From positions 1 through 64,000 of the forward strand of contig NZ_JADLJL010000025.1 of NCBI RefSeq assembly GCF_015680235.1: a stretch of DNA of 64,000 nt, in the 5' to 3' direction. The translations under genes and the position numbers were made by a program. This DNA is from Pseudomonas guariconensis. GTDB lineage: Bacteria > Pseudomonadota > Gammaproteobacteria > Pseudomonadales > Pseudomonadaceae. This document shows, one piece after another, positions 29,088-38,807 of this stretch. Within the stretch, counting starts at the first letter, position 1. Each line of letters starts with the position of its first letter. The notes beneath the pieces were generated by a model. The model was not told the DNA's origin and did no database searches. It was given only the letters and a program-made list of their open reading frames with translations.

Positions 29088-32000
29088 GGGTCTGGCTCCA
29101 GTGGGCGATGCTCGCGAGCAATACCGACTCCTGGTACGGCTTGCCCAGGTAGTCGTTGACGCCGATGGCCATCGCCCGGTCGCGGTGCTTCTGGCCTGTG
29201 CGCGAGGTGATCATGATGATCGGCAGGTCCTTGAGCCGGGCGTCGCGCCGGATACGGGTGGCCACTTCGAAGCCATCCATGCGCGGCATCTCGATATCCA
29301 GCAACAGCACGTCGGGGCGGTGCTCCTCGAGCAGGGTCATGGCATCCACCCCGTCCTTGGCCGTGAGCACGCTCATGCCGTGGCGCTCCAGCAGACGGCT
29401 GGTGACCTTGCGCACGGTCACCGAGTCGTCCACCACCATCACCAGCAGGCGCCGACGCGGCGCCGGCCCGAGCAACGGATGCTGGCCGCCATAGCCGCCC
29501 GGCAAGCGCGCCAGGCGTCGTTGCTGGCCACGCAACTGGCCGAGCAGGTCGAGAATCAGCACGACCCGGCCATCGCCCAACAAGGTCGCGCCGGACAACC
29601 CCGGCACCGCCGCGAACTGCGGCCCCAGGCTCTTGACCACGATCTCCCGGCTGGGCGACAGGCTGTCCACCTGAATGGCGAAGGATTGCTCCTGGGAATG
29701 CACCAGCAATACCGGCAGCGGCACGCTCTGGCCCAGCAGGCTGGGGCGTGGCCCGCCACCTTGCAGCACCTCGCCCAGATAGCGCAGGTGGTATTCGTGC
29801 CCGGCGTAGACGTAGCGCGGCGCGCTCAACTGGTAGCAGGCCTCGAGCTCCGCGGGCGGCACACGGACGATCCCTTCGATGGTATTGAGCGGGATCGCAT
29901 ATTGCTCGTCGTCCAGGTGCACCATCAGCGCCCGGTTCATGGACACGGTGAACGGCAGGCGAATCAGGAAGCGCGCACCCTTGCCCGGGCTCGACTCGAT
30001 GCTCATGGAGCCGCCCAGTTGCTTGACCTCTTCATGGACCACGTCCATGCCAAGGCCACGGCCAGAAATCTGGGTGATTTTCTGCGCGGTGGAAAAACCG
30101 GGGCGCAGGATGAACTGCAGGATCTCGTGGTCGCTCAGATAAGCCTGCGGGTCCAACAGGCCACGCTTGATCGCCTTGGCGCGCACGGCCTGCAAAGGCA
30201 CGCCGGCACCGTCGTCGCTCATCTCGATGACGATGTCAGCCCCCTCATGGAGCAGGTTCAGGTGGATGGTGCCCTGCTCCGGCTTGCCGGCCGCAAGCCG
30301 CGCCTCTCGGGTTTCCAGGCCATGATCGACCGCGTTGCGCAGCATGTGCTCGAGCGGCGCCACCATGCGTTCGAGCACGCTGCGGTCCAGCTCGCCCTCG
30401 GCATTGCCGACCACCAACTCCACTTGCTTGCCCAGCTCGCTGGCCACCTGCCGCACCACCCGTTGCAGGCGTGGTACCAGACGCTCGAAAGGCACCATCA
30501 AGGTGGCCGTCAGGCCTTCCTGCAACTGGCTGTTCACCCGTGCCTGCTGTTGCAGCAGGCTGTAGGCTTCCTGGGCACGCTGGGCCAGGGTTTCCTTGAG
30601 ATCGAGCAGGTCGGAGGCCGACTCGAACAGCGCCCGCGACAACTGCTGCAACTGGGAATGGCGGTCCATCTCCAGCGGGTCGAAGTCGTCATAGGCGTCG
30701 CCTTCGGCCTGGTAGCGGCTGGACATTCGCCCCTGGGTCTCGATATCCAGACGCAGCAGCTGATCGCGCATGCGCTCCAGGGTGGTTTCCATTTCGTTGA
30801 GGGCGAACTGGGCATCGTTGACCTGCTGCTCGATGCGCCCGCGGATGATCGAATGCTCGCTGGCCAAGTTGCCCAGATCGTCGAGCAGCTCGGCATCCAC
30901 CTTGACCATGTCGCCTGCGGCCCGCTCCGGCGTGGCTGCGGGCACTTCGGCGGCCGGCACCTCGACCTGCGCCTGGCCGGCGGCGCTGTCGGTCAGCGCG
31001 GCACTGCTGAAGTTGCGGATATAATCGATCAGCGCCGTGGCCGCGTGCAGCGGTTGGCCAAGGCGCACCGCATCGAGCATGTGGGCGAGGCGGTCATGGC
31101 AGTTCTGCAGCAGGGCGAACAGCGCCGGGCTCGGCGGTAGGCGCCCGGCGGCGAGCAGTTCGTAGAGGAATTCCAGCTCGTGGGCCAGGTCGCCGATCGC
31201 CGCGACTTCGACCATCCGCGCCCCACCCTTGAGGGTATGCAGGTCGCGCAGCAGGTTCTCGACTTCGACGCTGTTGCGTGGGTCGGCCTGCCAGCGGGCC
31301 AAGGCGGCGGCGGCGCTTTCGACGATATCCGAACTCTCTTCCAGGAAGACTTCGCGCAATTCGCTGTCGCCCGGGTGCTGGGCTTCGCCCACCCCAGCCT
31401 CGGCAACTGGCGCGGTCGGGAGGGACAAAGGCGTCACCGTGTCGAGGCCGACCTTGCCCGTCGCATCTGGCGCCAGTGCATCGTCCAACAGGCCGCGCAG
31501 AGCCGCCACGCACTCCAAGCGTGCCTCGACCTGCTGCCCGGCGGCGATTTCATCGAACATGTCGAGCAAAGCCTCGTGGGCTTGCTGGGCCAGGCCGAAG
31601 AAACGCCCGTTGGCGGCCAGGCTGCCCTCCTCCACGGCGCCATACAGGTCCAGCAGCGCCTCACAGACTTCATCCACCTGCCACAGCTCGGCCAGGTGAG
31701 CCGCCTGCCCGAGCGCCGTCAGTTCATCGAGCAGGGCCTCCAGTTCCTGGCGCTCGCGCGGGTGTTCCTGCCAGCGCGACAACAGCGACTCGGCATCGAG
31801 CAGGATGTCCATGCCCTGCGTCAGGAAGGCGGCGATACGCTGCGGGTCGCGGCCGGATCGCTGGGCCGGGTGCGGGTTCTGTTCAAGGAATGCCAGGCGC
31901 GCATCCACGGCTTGGCCGACCTGCTCGATCAACGCCGCGGCGTCCGGGATGGGTGCCAGGGGCGTGCTGTCGAGCTGGGCGAGGCCCAGGTGGAACAAGG

Positions 32001-33975
32001 CCCGAGCGGCCTCCAGCCATTCCAGCTCGACGACCTGCAACGTCAGCCCGTGCCCCTTGTATTCCCGGACCAGGCGGTCGAAGGCCGTGGCCAGTTCGGC
32101 GATCGGCATCACGCCCGCCATGGCGGCGCTGCCCTTGAGGGTATGCAGGGCACGCTGCAGGCTGTCGCTGACGGCCGTGCCCTCGCCATCAGCGCCGCGC
32201 AGGAAGGCTTCCAGGTGGCCCAGGTGGCCCTGGGCCTCGTTGCGAAAGATCTCCAGCAACTGCGGGTCCAGCCCGTGACCCGCCGGCACCGGTACATCGT
32301 GGATGGCCAACTGGTGCAGATGGCTGGACAAGGCTTCGGCCTCGGCCAGCGGCGTCGGGTGGCCCACCGCGAAATCGGCGAGCAGGTCCGGCAACCGTAC
32401 CAATACCTGCTGCAAGGCCACCACGCCTTCGGCGGCAAGGGTGATACGCCCCTCCAATACCCGGTTGAGCAGGTGCTCGGCGCTCCAAGCCAGTTCCGCC
32501 AGGGCTTCGGCATGCACCATTCGCCCGCTGCCCTTGAGGGTGTGCAGCGCCCGGCGCACCTCCACCAGCGCATCGCGCAAGGTGTTGTCGGCGCGCCAGC
32601 GCAACCAGTGGCGTTCGATCTCCGGCAGCAGTTCGCCAGCTTCCTCGAGGAAAACATCGCGCAGCTCGTCATCGACTGCCTCGGGCTCGGAACTGGCCTG
32701 GGGCTGCTGGCAGACCACGCCGATGGCACTCAGGCTGGCACGGGCCATGTCGATGAATGGCTGGGCGTCGGCCAAGGGGTCGGCCGCGCGCCATTGCAGA
32801 TACATTTCGCCGGCGCTCAGGGCTTCGGCCAGGTACGCGAGCTCTTCGGCAGGCGGTTCCTGATCCAGGTGCGCGAGCCAGCCCTGCACGTAACCGGCGC
32901 AGCCGCCGAATACACCGGCCACCTCCGGCAGCATGAGCATCGACAAGGCACCGCGCACCTGATGCAGCAGGCCAGGCAGCGGTTGCAGGCGCTCGCGTGG
33001 CCAGCCGGACTCCAGGCAATCGCCGATCAGGTCTTTGGCCTGCTGCAACACCGCCAACGACTCGTTCAGCACCAGCTGACGGATCTCGATCACGTCGGCG
33101 CCCGGCAGGCTGCCCTGGCCGCTCTCATCCAATGGCCCGACCATGCCGTTGAGGGTGGCCTCCACGTACAGCAAAGCGCCGGCGATGTCCATCAGCACCG
33201 CGTCGTCCACGGCTCGCTCGCCCAGGACCAGGGCCTGCAAGGCCAGCACCTGATCGATGATCACCCGGCGCGGTTGCTGGAAGGCCAGTACTGCCAAGGT
33301 ATCGGCGACCTGGCGCAGCGGCGCCAGCAAGGCCTCCAGCTGCTCACGCTGCTGGCGGTCGCCCCGCACGAACAGGTCCAGTCGCTCTTTGATCCGCACC
33401 AGGTCGTCGCACAGCGCCATCACCACCGAGCGCAAGGCGTCGCGGCCTTGCCCGGCCTGCAACTGTTCGCGCCAATTGCCCAGCGACAGGTCCAGGTCAG
33501 CCAGGTCGGCGGCACCCGCCAGGCGCTGCGCAGCCCCCCCGACCAGGCTGCTCTGGGGCAACGGCTCGACGCCCCGGCAGCCGCGCAACTGGTTCAGCAG
33601 CGGCACCACCACCAACGGCAAGTCATGACGTGCCCCACGTAGGCGTTCCAGATACGGTGGCAATTGCTCGAGCCCCCGGAACAGCGCACCGAGGCAATCG
33701 CCTCGGGGGCTGACCTGGCCATCGGCCATGGCCCGGCCAAGCAGTTCCAGCTCCTCGGCCAGATGCGTCGCCCCGCGCAGCTCGAGCATGCGCAGGCAAC
33801 CGTGCACCTGGTGCAAGTTGTCGATGAAGAAAGCCAGCATCGCTGGGTCTTCCGGCTCACTGGCGAACCGCTCCAGGGCCTGGCGGGCCTGGCCCAGGCA
33901 GTCGAGAATGGGCGCCTTGGCCCAAGCCAAGGCGACGGTATCGTGGCGCTCGGGGCTTAGGGTCGTGGACACCAT
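29080..33975 (-). CDS. chpA: Hybrid CheA-type histidine kinase ChpA (PilL)
   Basis: This 1631-residue kinase is the core of the Chp system. Several phosphotransfer (Hpt) modules lie in the first 980 residues. Three have the canonical HTLKG motif (His478, His611, His913), two have weaker motifs (His55 in HQVHG, His338 in HQVRG), and one at about residue 753 has Thr at the histidine position (ELTALGQAA), so it cannot take phosphate on His. Then come a dimerisation and ATPase domain (HMLRNAVDHGL near 1210, DDGAGV near 1255, GRGLGMD near 1305), a CheW domain (about 1340-1485) and a receiver (about 1511-1628, Asp1560). The multi-Hpt plan matches P. aeruginosa ChpA. Spacing is 10 bases from pilJ and there is a GAGGAG site. 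Confidence 0.96.
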   Translation of the reverse strand: MVSTTLSPERHDTVALAWAKAPILDCLGQARQALERFASEPEDPAMLAFFIDNLHQVHGCLRMLELRGATHLAEELELLGRAMADGQVSPRGDCLGALFRGLEQLPPYLERLRGARHDLPLVVVPLLNQLRGCRGVEPLPQSSLVGGAAQRLAGAADLADLDLSLGNWREQLQAGQGRDALRSVVMALCDDLVRIKERLDLFVRGDRQQREQLEALLAPLRQVADTLAVLAFQQPRRVIIDQVLALQALVLGERAVDDAVLMDIAGALLYVEATLNGMVGPLDESGQGSLPGADVIEIRQLVLNESLAVLQQAKDLIGDCLESGWPRERLQPLPGLLHQVRGALSMLMLPEVAGVFGGCAGYVQGWLAHLDQEPPAEELAYLAEALSAGEMYLQWRAADPLADAQPFIDMARASLSAIGVVCQQPQASSEPEAVDDELRDVFLEEAGELLPEIERHWLRWRADNTLRDALVEVRRALHTLKGSGRMVHAEALAELAWSAEHLLNRVLEGRITLAAEGVVALQQVLVRLPDLLADFAVGHPTPLAEAEALSSHLHQLAIHDVPVPAGHGLDPQLLEIFRNEAQGHLGHLEAFLRGADGEGTAVSDSLQRALHTLKGSAAMAGVMPIAELATAFDRLVREYKGHGLTLQVVELEWLEAARALFHLGLAQLDSTPLAPIPDAAALIEQVGQAVDARLAFLEQNPHPAQRSGRDPQRIAAFLTQGMDILLDAESLLSRWQEHPRERQELEALLDELTALGQAAHLAELWQVDEVCEALLDLYGAVEEGSLAANGRFFGLAQQAHEALLDMFDEIAAGQQVEARLECVAALRGLLDDALAPDATGKVGLDTVTPLSLPTAPVAEAGVGEAQHPGDSELREVFLEESSDIVESAAAALARWQADPRNSVEVENLLRDLHTLKGGARMVEVAAIGDLAHELEFLYELLAAGRLPPSPALFALLQNCHDRLAHMLDAVRLGQPLHAATALIDYIRNFSSAALTDSAAGQAQVEVPAAEVPAATPERAAGDMVKVDAELLDDLGNLASEHSIIRGRIEQQVNDAQFALNEMETTLERMRDQLLRLDIETQGRMSSRYQAEGDAYDDFDPLEMDRHSQLQQLSRALFESASDLLDLKETLAQRAQEAYSLLQQQARVNSQLQEGLTATLMVPFERLVPRLQRVVRQVASELGKQVELVVGNAEGELDRSVLERMVAPLEHMLRNAVDHGLETREARLAAGKPEQGTIHLNLLHEGADIVIEMSDDGAGVPLQAVRAKAIKRGLLDPQAYLSDHEILQFILRPGFSTAQKITQISGRGLGMDVVHEEVKQLGGSMSIESSPGKGARFLIRLPFTVSMNRALMVHLDDEQYAIPLNTIEGIVRVPPAELEACYQLSAPRYVYAGHEYHLRYLGEVLQGGGPRPSLLGQSVPLPVLLVHSQEQSFAIQVDSLSPSREIVVKSLGPQFAAVPGLSGATLLGDGRVVLILDLLGQLRGQQRRLARLPGGYGGQHPLLGPAPRRRLLVMVVDDSVTVRKVTSRLLERHGMSVLTAKDGVDAMTLLEEHRPDVLLLDIEMPRMDGFEVATRIRRDARLKDLPIIMITSRTGQKHRDRAMAIGVNDYLGKPYQESVLLASIAHWSQTHA

Positions 33976-33985
33976 GGTTCGCTCC

Positions 33986-36046
33986 TCAACGTGGCTCGCC
34001 GGGGGCCGGCAGGGTGAAGCCGGAGACCGAGCGGCGCATCTCGCTGGCCATTCGCGCCAGGTGGCGGATGCTGTCGGCGGTGGCGCCGGAGCCGGCGGAG
34101 GTCTGCGCGGTAATTTGCTGGATCACCGCCATGGTGTGTGAAATCTGCCCGGCCGAGGAGGTCTGCAACTGGGCGGCATCGGAGATGCTGTGGATAAGGT
34201 CGGCCAACGTCTGCGAGACGCCCTCGATCTCGGCCAGGGCGACCCCGGCGTCCTGGGCCAGGCGCGCACCACGCACCACCTCGGCGGTGGTCTGCTCCAT
34301 GGAGATCACCGCCTCGTTGGTATCGGCCTGGATGGTGCGCACCAGCGCCTCGATCTGCCGGGTGGCCGACGACGACCGCTCGGCCAGGCGCTGCACTTCG
34401 TCGGCGACCACGGCGAAACCACGCCCGGTCTCACCGGCGAGGGAAGCCTGGATCGCCGCATTGAGGGCGAGGATGTTGGTCTGGTCGGCGATGTCGTCGA
34501 TCAGGCTGACGATGTCGCCGATTTCCTGGGAAGACTCGCCCAGGCGCTTGATCCGTTTGGCGGTGTCCTGAATCTGCTCGCGAATGTTGTCCATGCCGTG
34601 GATGGTGTTGTGCACCACCTCGTTGCCTTTGTTGGCGATGGCCACCGAGCGCTCGGCCACCTTCGCCGACTCGTAGGCATGGGCCGACACCCGGTCGATC
34701 GACTCGACCATGTCGCCCACCGCCAGGGACGCCTCGCTGATCTGCTCGGCCTGATGCTCGGAGGCCTTGGCCAGCTGACGTGCGGTGTTCTGGGTGTCCT
34801 GTACGGCCGCGGCGACCTGCTCGGCGCTGTGGTTGATGGTGGCTACCAGGTCGCGCAACTGGTCGACCGAATAGTTGATCGAGTCGGCGATGGCGCCGGT
34901 GAAGTCCTCGGTGACCGAAACAGTGACGGTCAGGTCGCCGTCGGCCAGCTCCTCGATCTCGTCGAGCAAGCGCATGATCGCCTGCTGGTTGCGTTCGTTC
35001 TTTTCGGCAGTCTCGCGCAGCTGGCGGTGGGTCGCGCGCACCATCACCAGGCCGATGAGGATGATCGAGGCCAGGGCCACCAGGCCCAGCAGGTAGCCAC
35101 CGATGGTGGCCAGGGTACGCCCGCTGGCCAGGTTCTCGAAGCCGTTGGCCAGGTGCGAGGCTTCATCGAGCAAGGTCTGCGACAGGCTGAAGATGTTGCC
35201 GGCCGCCTCGCGCACGCGCAGCAGCTCCGGCGAGGTCTCGAGGATTTCATCCACGGAGCCTGCAACGAACTGGAACAGCTCGGCGATGTCGGCCAGGCGC
35301 GCGCGGGCATCGGCGTCCTCGACCTTGGTCACGTGGATCGCCGGGTTGCCGCCGAGCATGCCCTCGAGCACCTGGCCGAAACGGCTGGCATCGCGCCCGA
35401 AGGCGTCCGCCGCCTGGGCCGAGGTGTCGTCGCCCGCCAGCACCGTGTTGACCGAGCCGAGAATGCGCTCAGCTAGCAGCAGTTGGCGCTGGGCCACGGC
35501 CACCTGACTGGCCGGAGCCCCGCTCTGCAGCAGGATTTCCACGACCTTTTCATACTCGACCTGCAACTGCGGCACGGTCTCGGCCAGGGTCGCGGCTACC
35601 TGGTGCAACGACAGCACGGTTTGCTCGCTGGCGAGAATGGAGTCGGTGTTCTTGCGCAGGTTTTCCCAGTCCTGGCGCACGGCATCCATTTCGTCGCGCA
35701 CGGCCATTGGTGCCGGCGGCAGCCCAGTGGCCTTGTCGCCCTCGCGCAGGTAGCGCCAGCGCCGCTCGAAGTCGTTACGCGCATCGGACAGCAGCTTGAA
35801 GGCTAACGCCTTGCCGGCCGCCGCCTCGGTGGCGTTCTTGGCGATGCGCTGGGAGAGCACGCGCAACTCGCCAGCATGGCCGATGTACTGCTTGTCGTAG
35901 TTGGCCTGGGTGTTGAGGTAGGCGAAGTTGGCGAACAGCAGGATGATCGACAGGATCAGCAGCAGGAACAGCACGGTGATCTGCGCGATGCTGCGCCGGC
36001 GCGGGCTCACGACAGCCGGGGCAACGGGTGTGGCGGGTTTGTTCAC
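33986..36046 (-). CDS. pilJ: Methyl-accepting chemoreceptor PilJ
   Basis: This 686-residue receptor has a cytoplasmic N-terminus, a first membrane helix (about 21-40), a large periplasmic region of about 270 residues that matches the PilJ sensor type, a second membrane helix near 315-338, a HAMP region and a signalling tip [28 protein letters not shown] near residue 540. It transmits surface or pilus-related signals to ChpA. It starts with GTG at 36046, with GAGGAC upstream, 14 bases after pilI. The operon lacks the methyltransferase PilK that normally follows it. Confidence 0.95.
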   Translation of the reverse strand: MNKPATPVAPAVVSPRRRSIAQITVLFLLLILSIILLFANFAYLNTQANYDKQYIGHAGELRVLSQRIAKNATEAAAGKALAFKLLSDARNDFERRWRYLREGDKATGLPPAPMAVRDEMDAVRQDWENLRKNTDSILASEQTVLSLHQVAATLAETVPQLQVEYEKVVEILLQSGAPASQVAVAQRQLLLAERILGSVNTVLAGDDTSAQAADAFGRDASRFGQVLEGMLGGNPAIHVTKVEDADARARLADIAELFQFVAGSVDEILETSPELLRVREAAGNIFSLSQTLLDEASHLANGFENLASGRTLATIGGYLLGLVALASIILIGLVMVRATHRQLRETAEKNERNQQAIMRLLDEIEELADGDLTVTVSVTEDFTGAIADSINYSVDQLRDLVATINHSAEQVAAAVQDTQNTARQLAKASEHQAEQISEASLAVGDMVESIDRVSAHAYESAKVAERSVAIANKGNEVVHNTIHGMDNIREQIQDTAKRIKRLGESSQEIGDIVSLIDDIADQTNILALNAAIQASLAGETGRGFAVVADEVQRLAERSSSATRQIEALVRTIQADTNEAVISMEQTTAEVVRGARLAQDAGVALAEIEGVSQTLADLIHSISDAAQLQTSSAGQISHTMAVIQQITAQTSAGSGATADSIRHLARMASEMRRSVSGFTLPAPGEPR

Positions 36047-36060
36047 GGTCGATGGGTCCT

Positions 36061-36615
36061 CTACAACGCCACGTCGAGAAAGGCCGGTGCCTGGGCCAGG
36101 GCGAACGGGCTGAAGATCGCCCAGTTGCGTTCACGGGGAAAATGGCCCTGGACGAAGGGTGCGGCGGCGCGCAGCAGCGGCTGCGGCGGCGACAACTCCA
36201 GGCTGCTCAGGGCGAAGTGCTGCAAACCCAGGACTTCGTCCACCAACAGGCCTGCGAACAGTGCTTCATGGTCCAGCACCAGCACCCGCCGCTGCTTGCC
36301 CGACAACGCCGGGCCAAGGCCGAAGAACGCGCTCAGGTCCATGACCGGCAACAACCGGCCACGCAGGTTGGCCACTCCGCAGACCCAGGGCTGAACACCG
36401 GGCACCCGGCTGCTGCGCGGCTCGTGCAGCACTTCGGCGACTTCGCCCATCGGCGCCACGAACCACTGCCGAGCGACGCGGAAACCGATACCGCTCCATT
36501 GTTGCTGGCGGGTGTCCTGCAGCGGCTGGTCGGCCACCAGCAGGCGACAGCGCCGGTCGATGTCCAGCAGCAGTTCGAAGGCGGTCAGCGACGCGCCCTG
36601 CGGGCGGGTGGTCAA
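36061..36615 (-). CDS. pilI: CheW-like adaptor PilI
   Basis: This 184-residue CheW-domain protein links PilJ to ChpA. It has [62 protein letters not shown] and [24 protein letters not shown]. The only sensible start is TTG at 36615, which overlaps the pilH stop (TTGA), implying translational coupling; the open frame continues upstream only inside pilH. The rare start codon may keep its level low relative to PilH. Confidence 0.88.
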   Translation of the reverse strand: MTTRPQGASLTAFELLLDIDRRCRLLVADQPLQDTRQQQWSGIGFRVARQWFVAPMGEVAEVLHEPRSSRVPGVQPWVCGVANLRGRLLPVMDLSAFFGLGPALSGKQRRVLVLDHEALFAGLLVDEVLGLQHFALSSLELSPPQPLLRAAAPFVQGHFPRERNWAIFSPFALAQAPAFLDVAL

Positions 36616-36977
36616 GCCCCGATCACCTCTTTGAGCTTGGCGATCAGCGCCGCTTCTTCCACGGGCTTGGTCAGGAAGTCCCGCGCGCCCTGGCGTGTAG
36701 CCCAGACCCGATCGGTTTCCTGGTCCTTGGTGGTCACCACGATCACCGGGATGGCGCTGGTTTCCGGGTCCTTGCTCAACTGCCGGGTGGCCTGGAAACC
36801 GTTCATGCCGGGCATGACGATGTCCATCAGCACCGCGTCGGGCTTTTCCTGGCGGGCCAGGGCCACGCCATCGGCACCATTGCCGGCCTTGAGCACTTGG
36901 TGGCCATGCTTCTCCAGCCAGGCGGTCAGCTTGTACATCTCTGTCGGCGAATCGTCGACGATCAAAACTCGGGCCAT
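36612..36977 (-). CDS. pilH: Response regulator PilH
   Basis: This 121-residue protein is a single receiver domain: RVLIVDDSPTEM (acidic pocket), AVLMDIVMPGMNGFQ (phosphorylated Asp at about 52), VVTTKDQETD and DFLTKPVEEAALIAKL (conserved Lys). In P. aeruginosa PilH acts as a phosphate sink or cAMP-pathway modulator opposite to PilG. Start 36977 fits the domain. It overlaps pilI by four bases and follows pilG by 46 bases. Confidence 0.93.
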   Translation of the reverse strand: MARVLIVDDSPTEMYKLTAWLEKHGHQVLKAGNGADGVALARQEKPDAVLMDIVMPGMNGFQATRQLSKDPETSAIPVIVVTTKDQETDRVWATRQGARDFLTKPVEEAALIAKLKEVIGA

Positions 36978-37023
36978 GCTGTTTCCCCATGAAGGAAAGA
37001 TGACACCGCCATGGCGGGCGGGG

Positions 37024-37425
37024 TCAGGGTGCGTGTTGTGCCTGCGCGGCGAACCCGGGCACGTGGGCCCTGATCGCATCGAGCAGTTCTTCCTTGCTGA
37101 ACGGTTTGGTCAGGAACTGGTCGGAGCCGACCACCCGGCCACGGGCCTTGTCGAACAGGCCGTCGCGCGAGGACAGCAGGATGACCGGAGTGTCCTTGAA
37201 GGCGCTGTTCTGCTTGATCACGGCGCAGGTCTGGTAACCGTCCAGGCGTGGCATCAGCACATCGACGAAGATGATCCGGGGCTTGTGGTCGACGATCTTG
37301 GCCAGGGCATCGAAGCCGTCGCTGGCGGTGATCACCTCGCAGCCTGCTTCGCCGAGCAACATCTGGGCGGTGCGGCGGATCGTGCGGGAATCGTCGATCA
37401 CCATCACCTTCAGGGGTTGTTCCAT
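37024..37425 (-). CDS. pilG: Response regulator PilG
   Basis: This 133-residue single-receiver protein has [35 protein letters not shown] (phosphorylated Asp at about 58), VILLSSRDGLFDKARGRVV and QFLTKPFSKEELLDAI. It is the output regulator of the Chp system, driving pilus extension and cAMP signalling in P. aeruginosa; the pilus genes are not in this window. It is the first gene of the operon and presumably follows the operon promoter just upstream. A 5' extension to 37482 is rejected because the family start is at MEQPLKVMVIDDS. Confidence 0.93.
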   Translation of the reverse strand: MEQPLKVMVIDDSRTIRRTAQMLLGEAGCEVITASDGFDALAKIVDHKPRIIFVDVLMPRLDGYQTCAVIKQNSAFKDTPVILLSSRDGLFDKARGRVVGSDQFLTKPFSKEELLDAIRAHVPGFAAQAQHAP

Positions 37426-37461
37426 AAGTTGGGCTACCATCGCGGCTCTGGCTGACATCCG

Positions 37462-37589
37462 GGGGGCCGCTTCGCGCCCCATCGCGGGGCAAGCCCGCTC
37501 CTACACGGCCCTGCAACAGCAGAGCCCCGAGCCCGGCACAGACCCTGTGGGAGCGGGCTTGACCCGCGATGGACTGCGCAGCAGCCCCA
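37462..37589. repeat. REP pair, family C
   Basis: Arms CATCGCGGGGCAAGCCCGCTCC and GGAGCGGGCTTGACCCGCGATG face each other across about 55 bases upstream of pilG, divergent from gshB. Confidence 0.9.
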
Positions 37590-37763
37590 AGCGACATCAT
37601 GCTTGGCTCCTGTGAGCGGCATCAAGCACTATGCCTGGCATTTTTAGCACAGTCCGCAGGGGCATTCCATCCGCCGCCCCCTTGACCATCGGCGTTCCCG
37701 GCGCCACCCTGAGCCACTTTTCATCGAACCATCGCGGCTGTCGCCGCCAATGAGGAATTACCC

Positions 37764-38717
37764 ATGAGCGTTCGCCTCGGGATTGTCATGGACCCCATCG
37801 CGTCCATCTCCTACAAGAAGGACAGCTCGCTGGCCATGCTGCTGGCCGCCCAGGCCCGTGGCTGGACCCTGTTCTACATGGAACAGCGCGACCTCTACCT
37901 GGGCGCAGGCCAGGCCCGCGCGCAGATGCGCCCGTTGAAGGTGTTCGCCGACCCGTCCCGCTGGTTCGAGCTGGGCGAGGAGCAGGACTGCGCCCTGGCC
38001 AACCTGGACGTGATCCTGATGCGCAAGGATCCGCCCTTCGACATGGAGTTCGTCTACAGCACCTACCTGCTGGAGCAGGCCGAGCGCGAGGGCGTGCTGG
38101 TGGTCAACCGCCCGCAGAGCCTGCGCGACTGTAACGAGAAGCTGTTCGCCACCCAGTTCCCACAGTGCATGGCGCCGACCCTGGTCAGCCGCCGCGTGGA
38201 CATCCTGCGCGAATTCGCCAACAGCCGCGGCGATGTGATCCTCAAGCCGCTGGACGGCATGGGCGGCGCCTCGGTGTTCCGCCACCGCAAGGACGACCCG
38301 AACCTGTCGGTGATCCTCGAGACCCTGACCCAGCACGGCACCCAGCAGATCATGGCGCAGGAATACCTGCCGCAAATCGTCGATGGCGACAAGCGCATCC
38401 TGATGATCGACGGCGAGCCGGTCGACTACTGCCTGGCACGCATTCCGGCCAGCGGCGAGACCCGTGGCAACCTGGCCGCCGGTGGTCGTGGCGAGGCTCG
38501 CCCGTTGACCGAGCGTGACCGCTGGATCGCCGCCCAGGTCGGCCCGACCCTGCGTGAAAAGGGTCTGCTGTTCGTCGGCCTGGACGTGATCGGCGACTTC
38601 CTCACCGAGATCAATGTCACCAGCCCCACCTGCATCCGGGAGATCGACGCGGCCTACAACACCGATATCGGCGGGCAACTGATGGATGCCATTGATCGCC
38701 AGCTCAAGGCGCGCTGA
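37764..38717 (+). CDS. gshB: Glutathione synthetase
   Basis: GshB joins gamma-glutamylcysteine and glycine using ATP. The 317-residue protein has GIVMDPIASISYKKDSS at the start, the ATP-grasp regions VILKPLDGMGGASVFRH near residue 150 and QEYLPQIVDGDKRILMIDGEPV near 194, and the metal-binding end GLDVIGDFLTEINVTSPTCI near 272. TGAGGA precedes the ATG. The upstream 130 bases after the REP pair hold only promoter-type sequence. It leads the strand run toward tonB and the algH-pyr cluster. Confidence 0.97.
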   Translation: MSVRLGIVMDPIASISYKKDSSLAMLLAAQARGWTLFYMEQRDLYLGAGQARAQMRPLKVFADPSRWFELGEEQDCALANLDVILMRKDPPFDMEFVYSTYLLEQAEREGVLVVNRPQSLRDCNEKLFATQFPQCMAPTLVSRRVDILREFANSRGDVILKPLDGMGGASVFRHRKDDPNLSVILETLTQHGTQQIMAQEYLPQIVDGDKRILMIDGEPVDYCLARIPASGETRGNLAAGGRGEARPLTERDRWIAAQVGPTLREKGLLFVGLDVIGDFLTEINVTSPTCIREIDAAYNTDIGGQLMDAIDRQLKAR

Positions 38718-38807
38718 CCGCCGACGCGGAGCAATCTCGCGCAGTGGGGTATGATGCCAGTCCTTTTCGACTGAGCTGCACCCCGCTTTGCGGTTGCTGG
38801 ATACCTG

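Noticed and set aside
28831-33642. Two long frames (769 and 820 codons) opposite chpA
   Set aside because: They mirror the chpA coding frame and have no start signals or domains.
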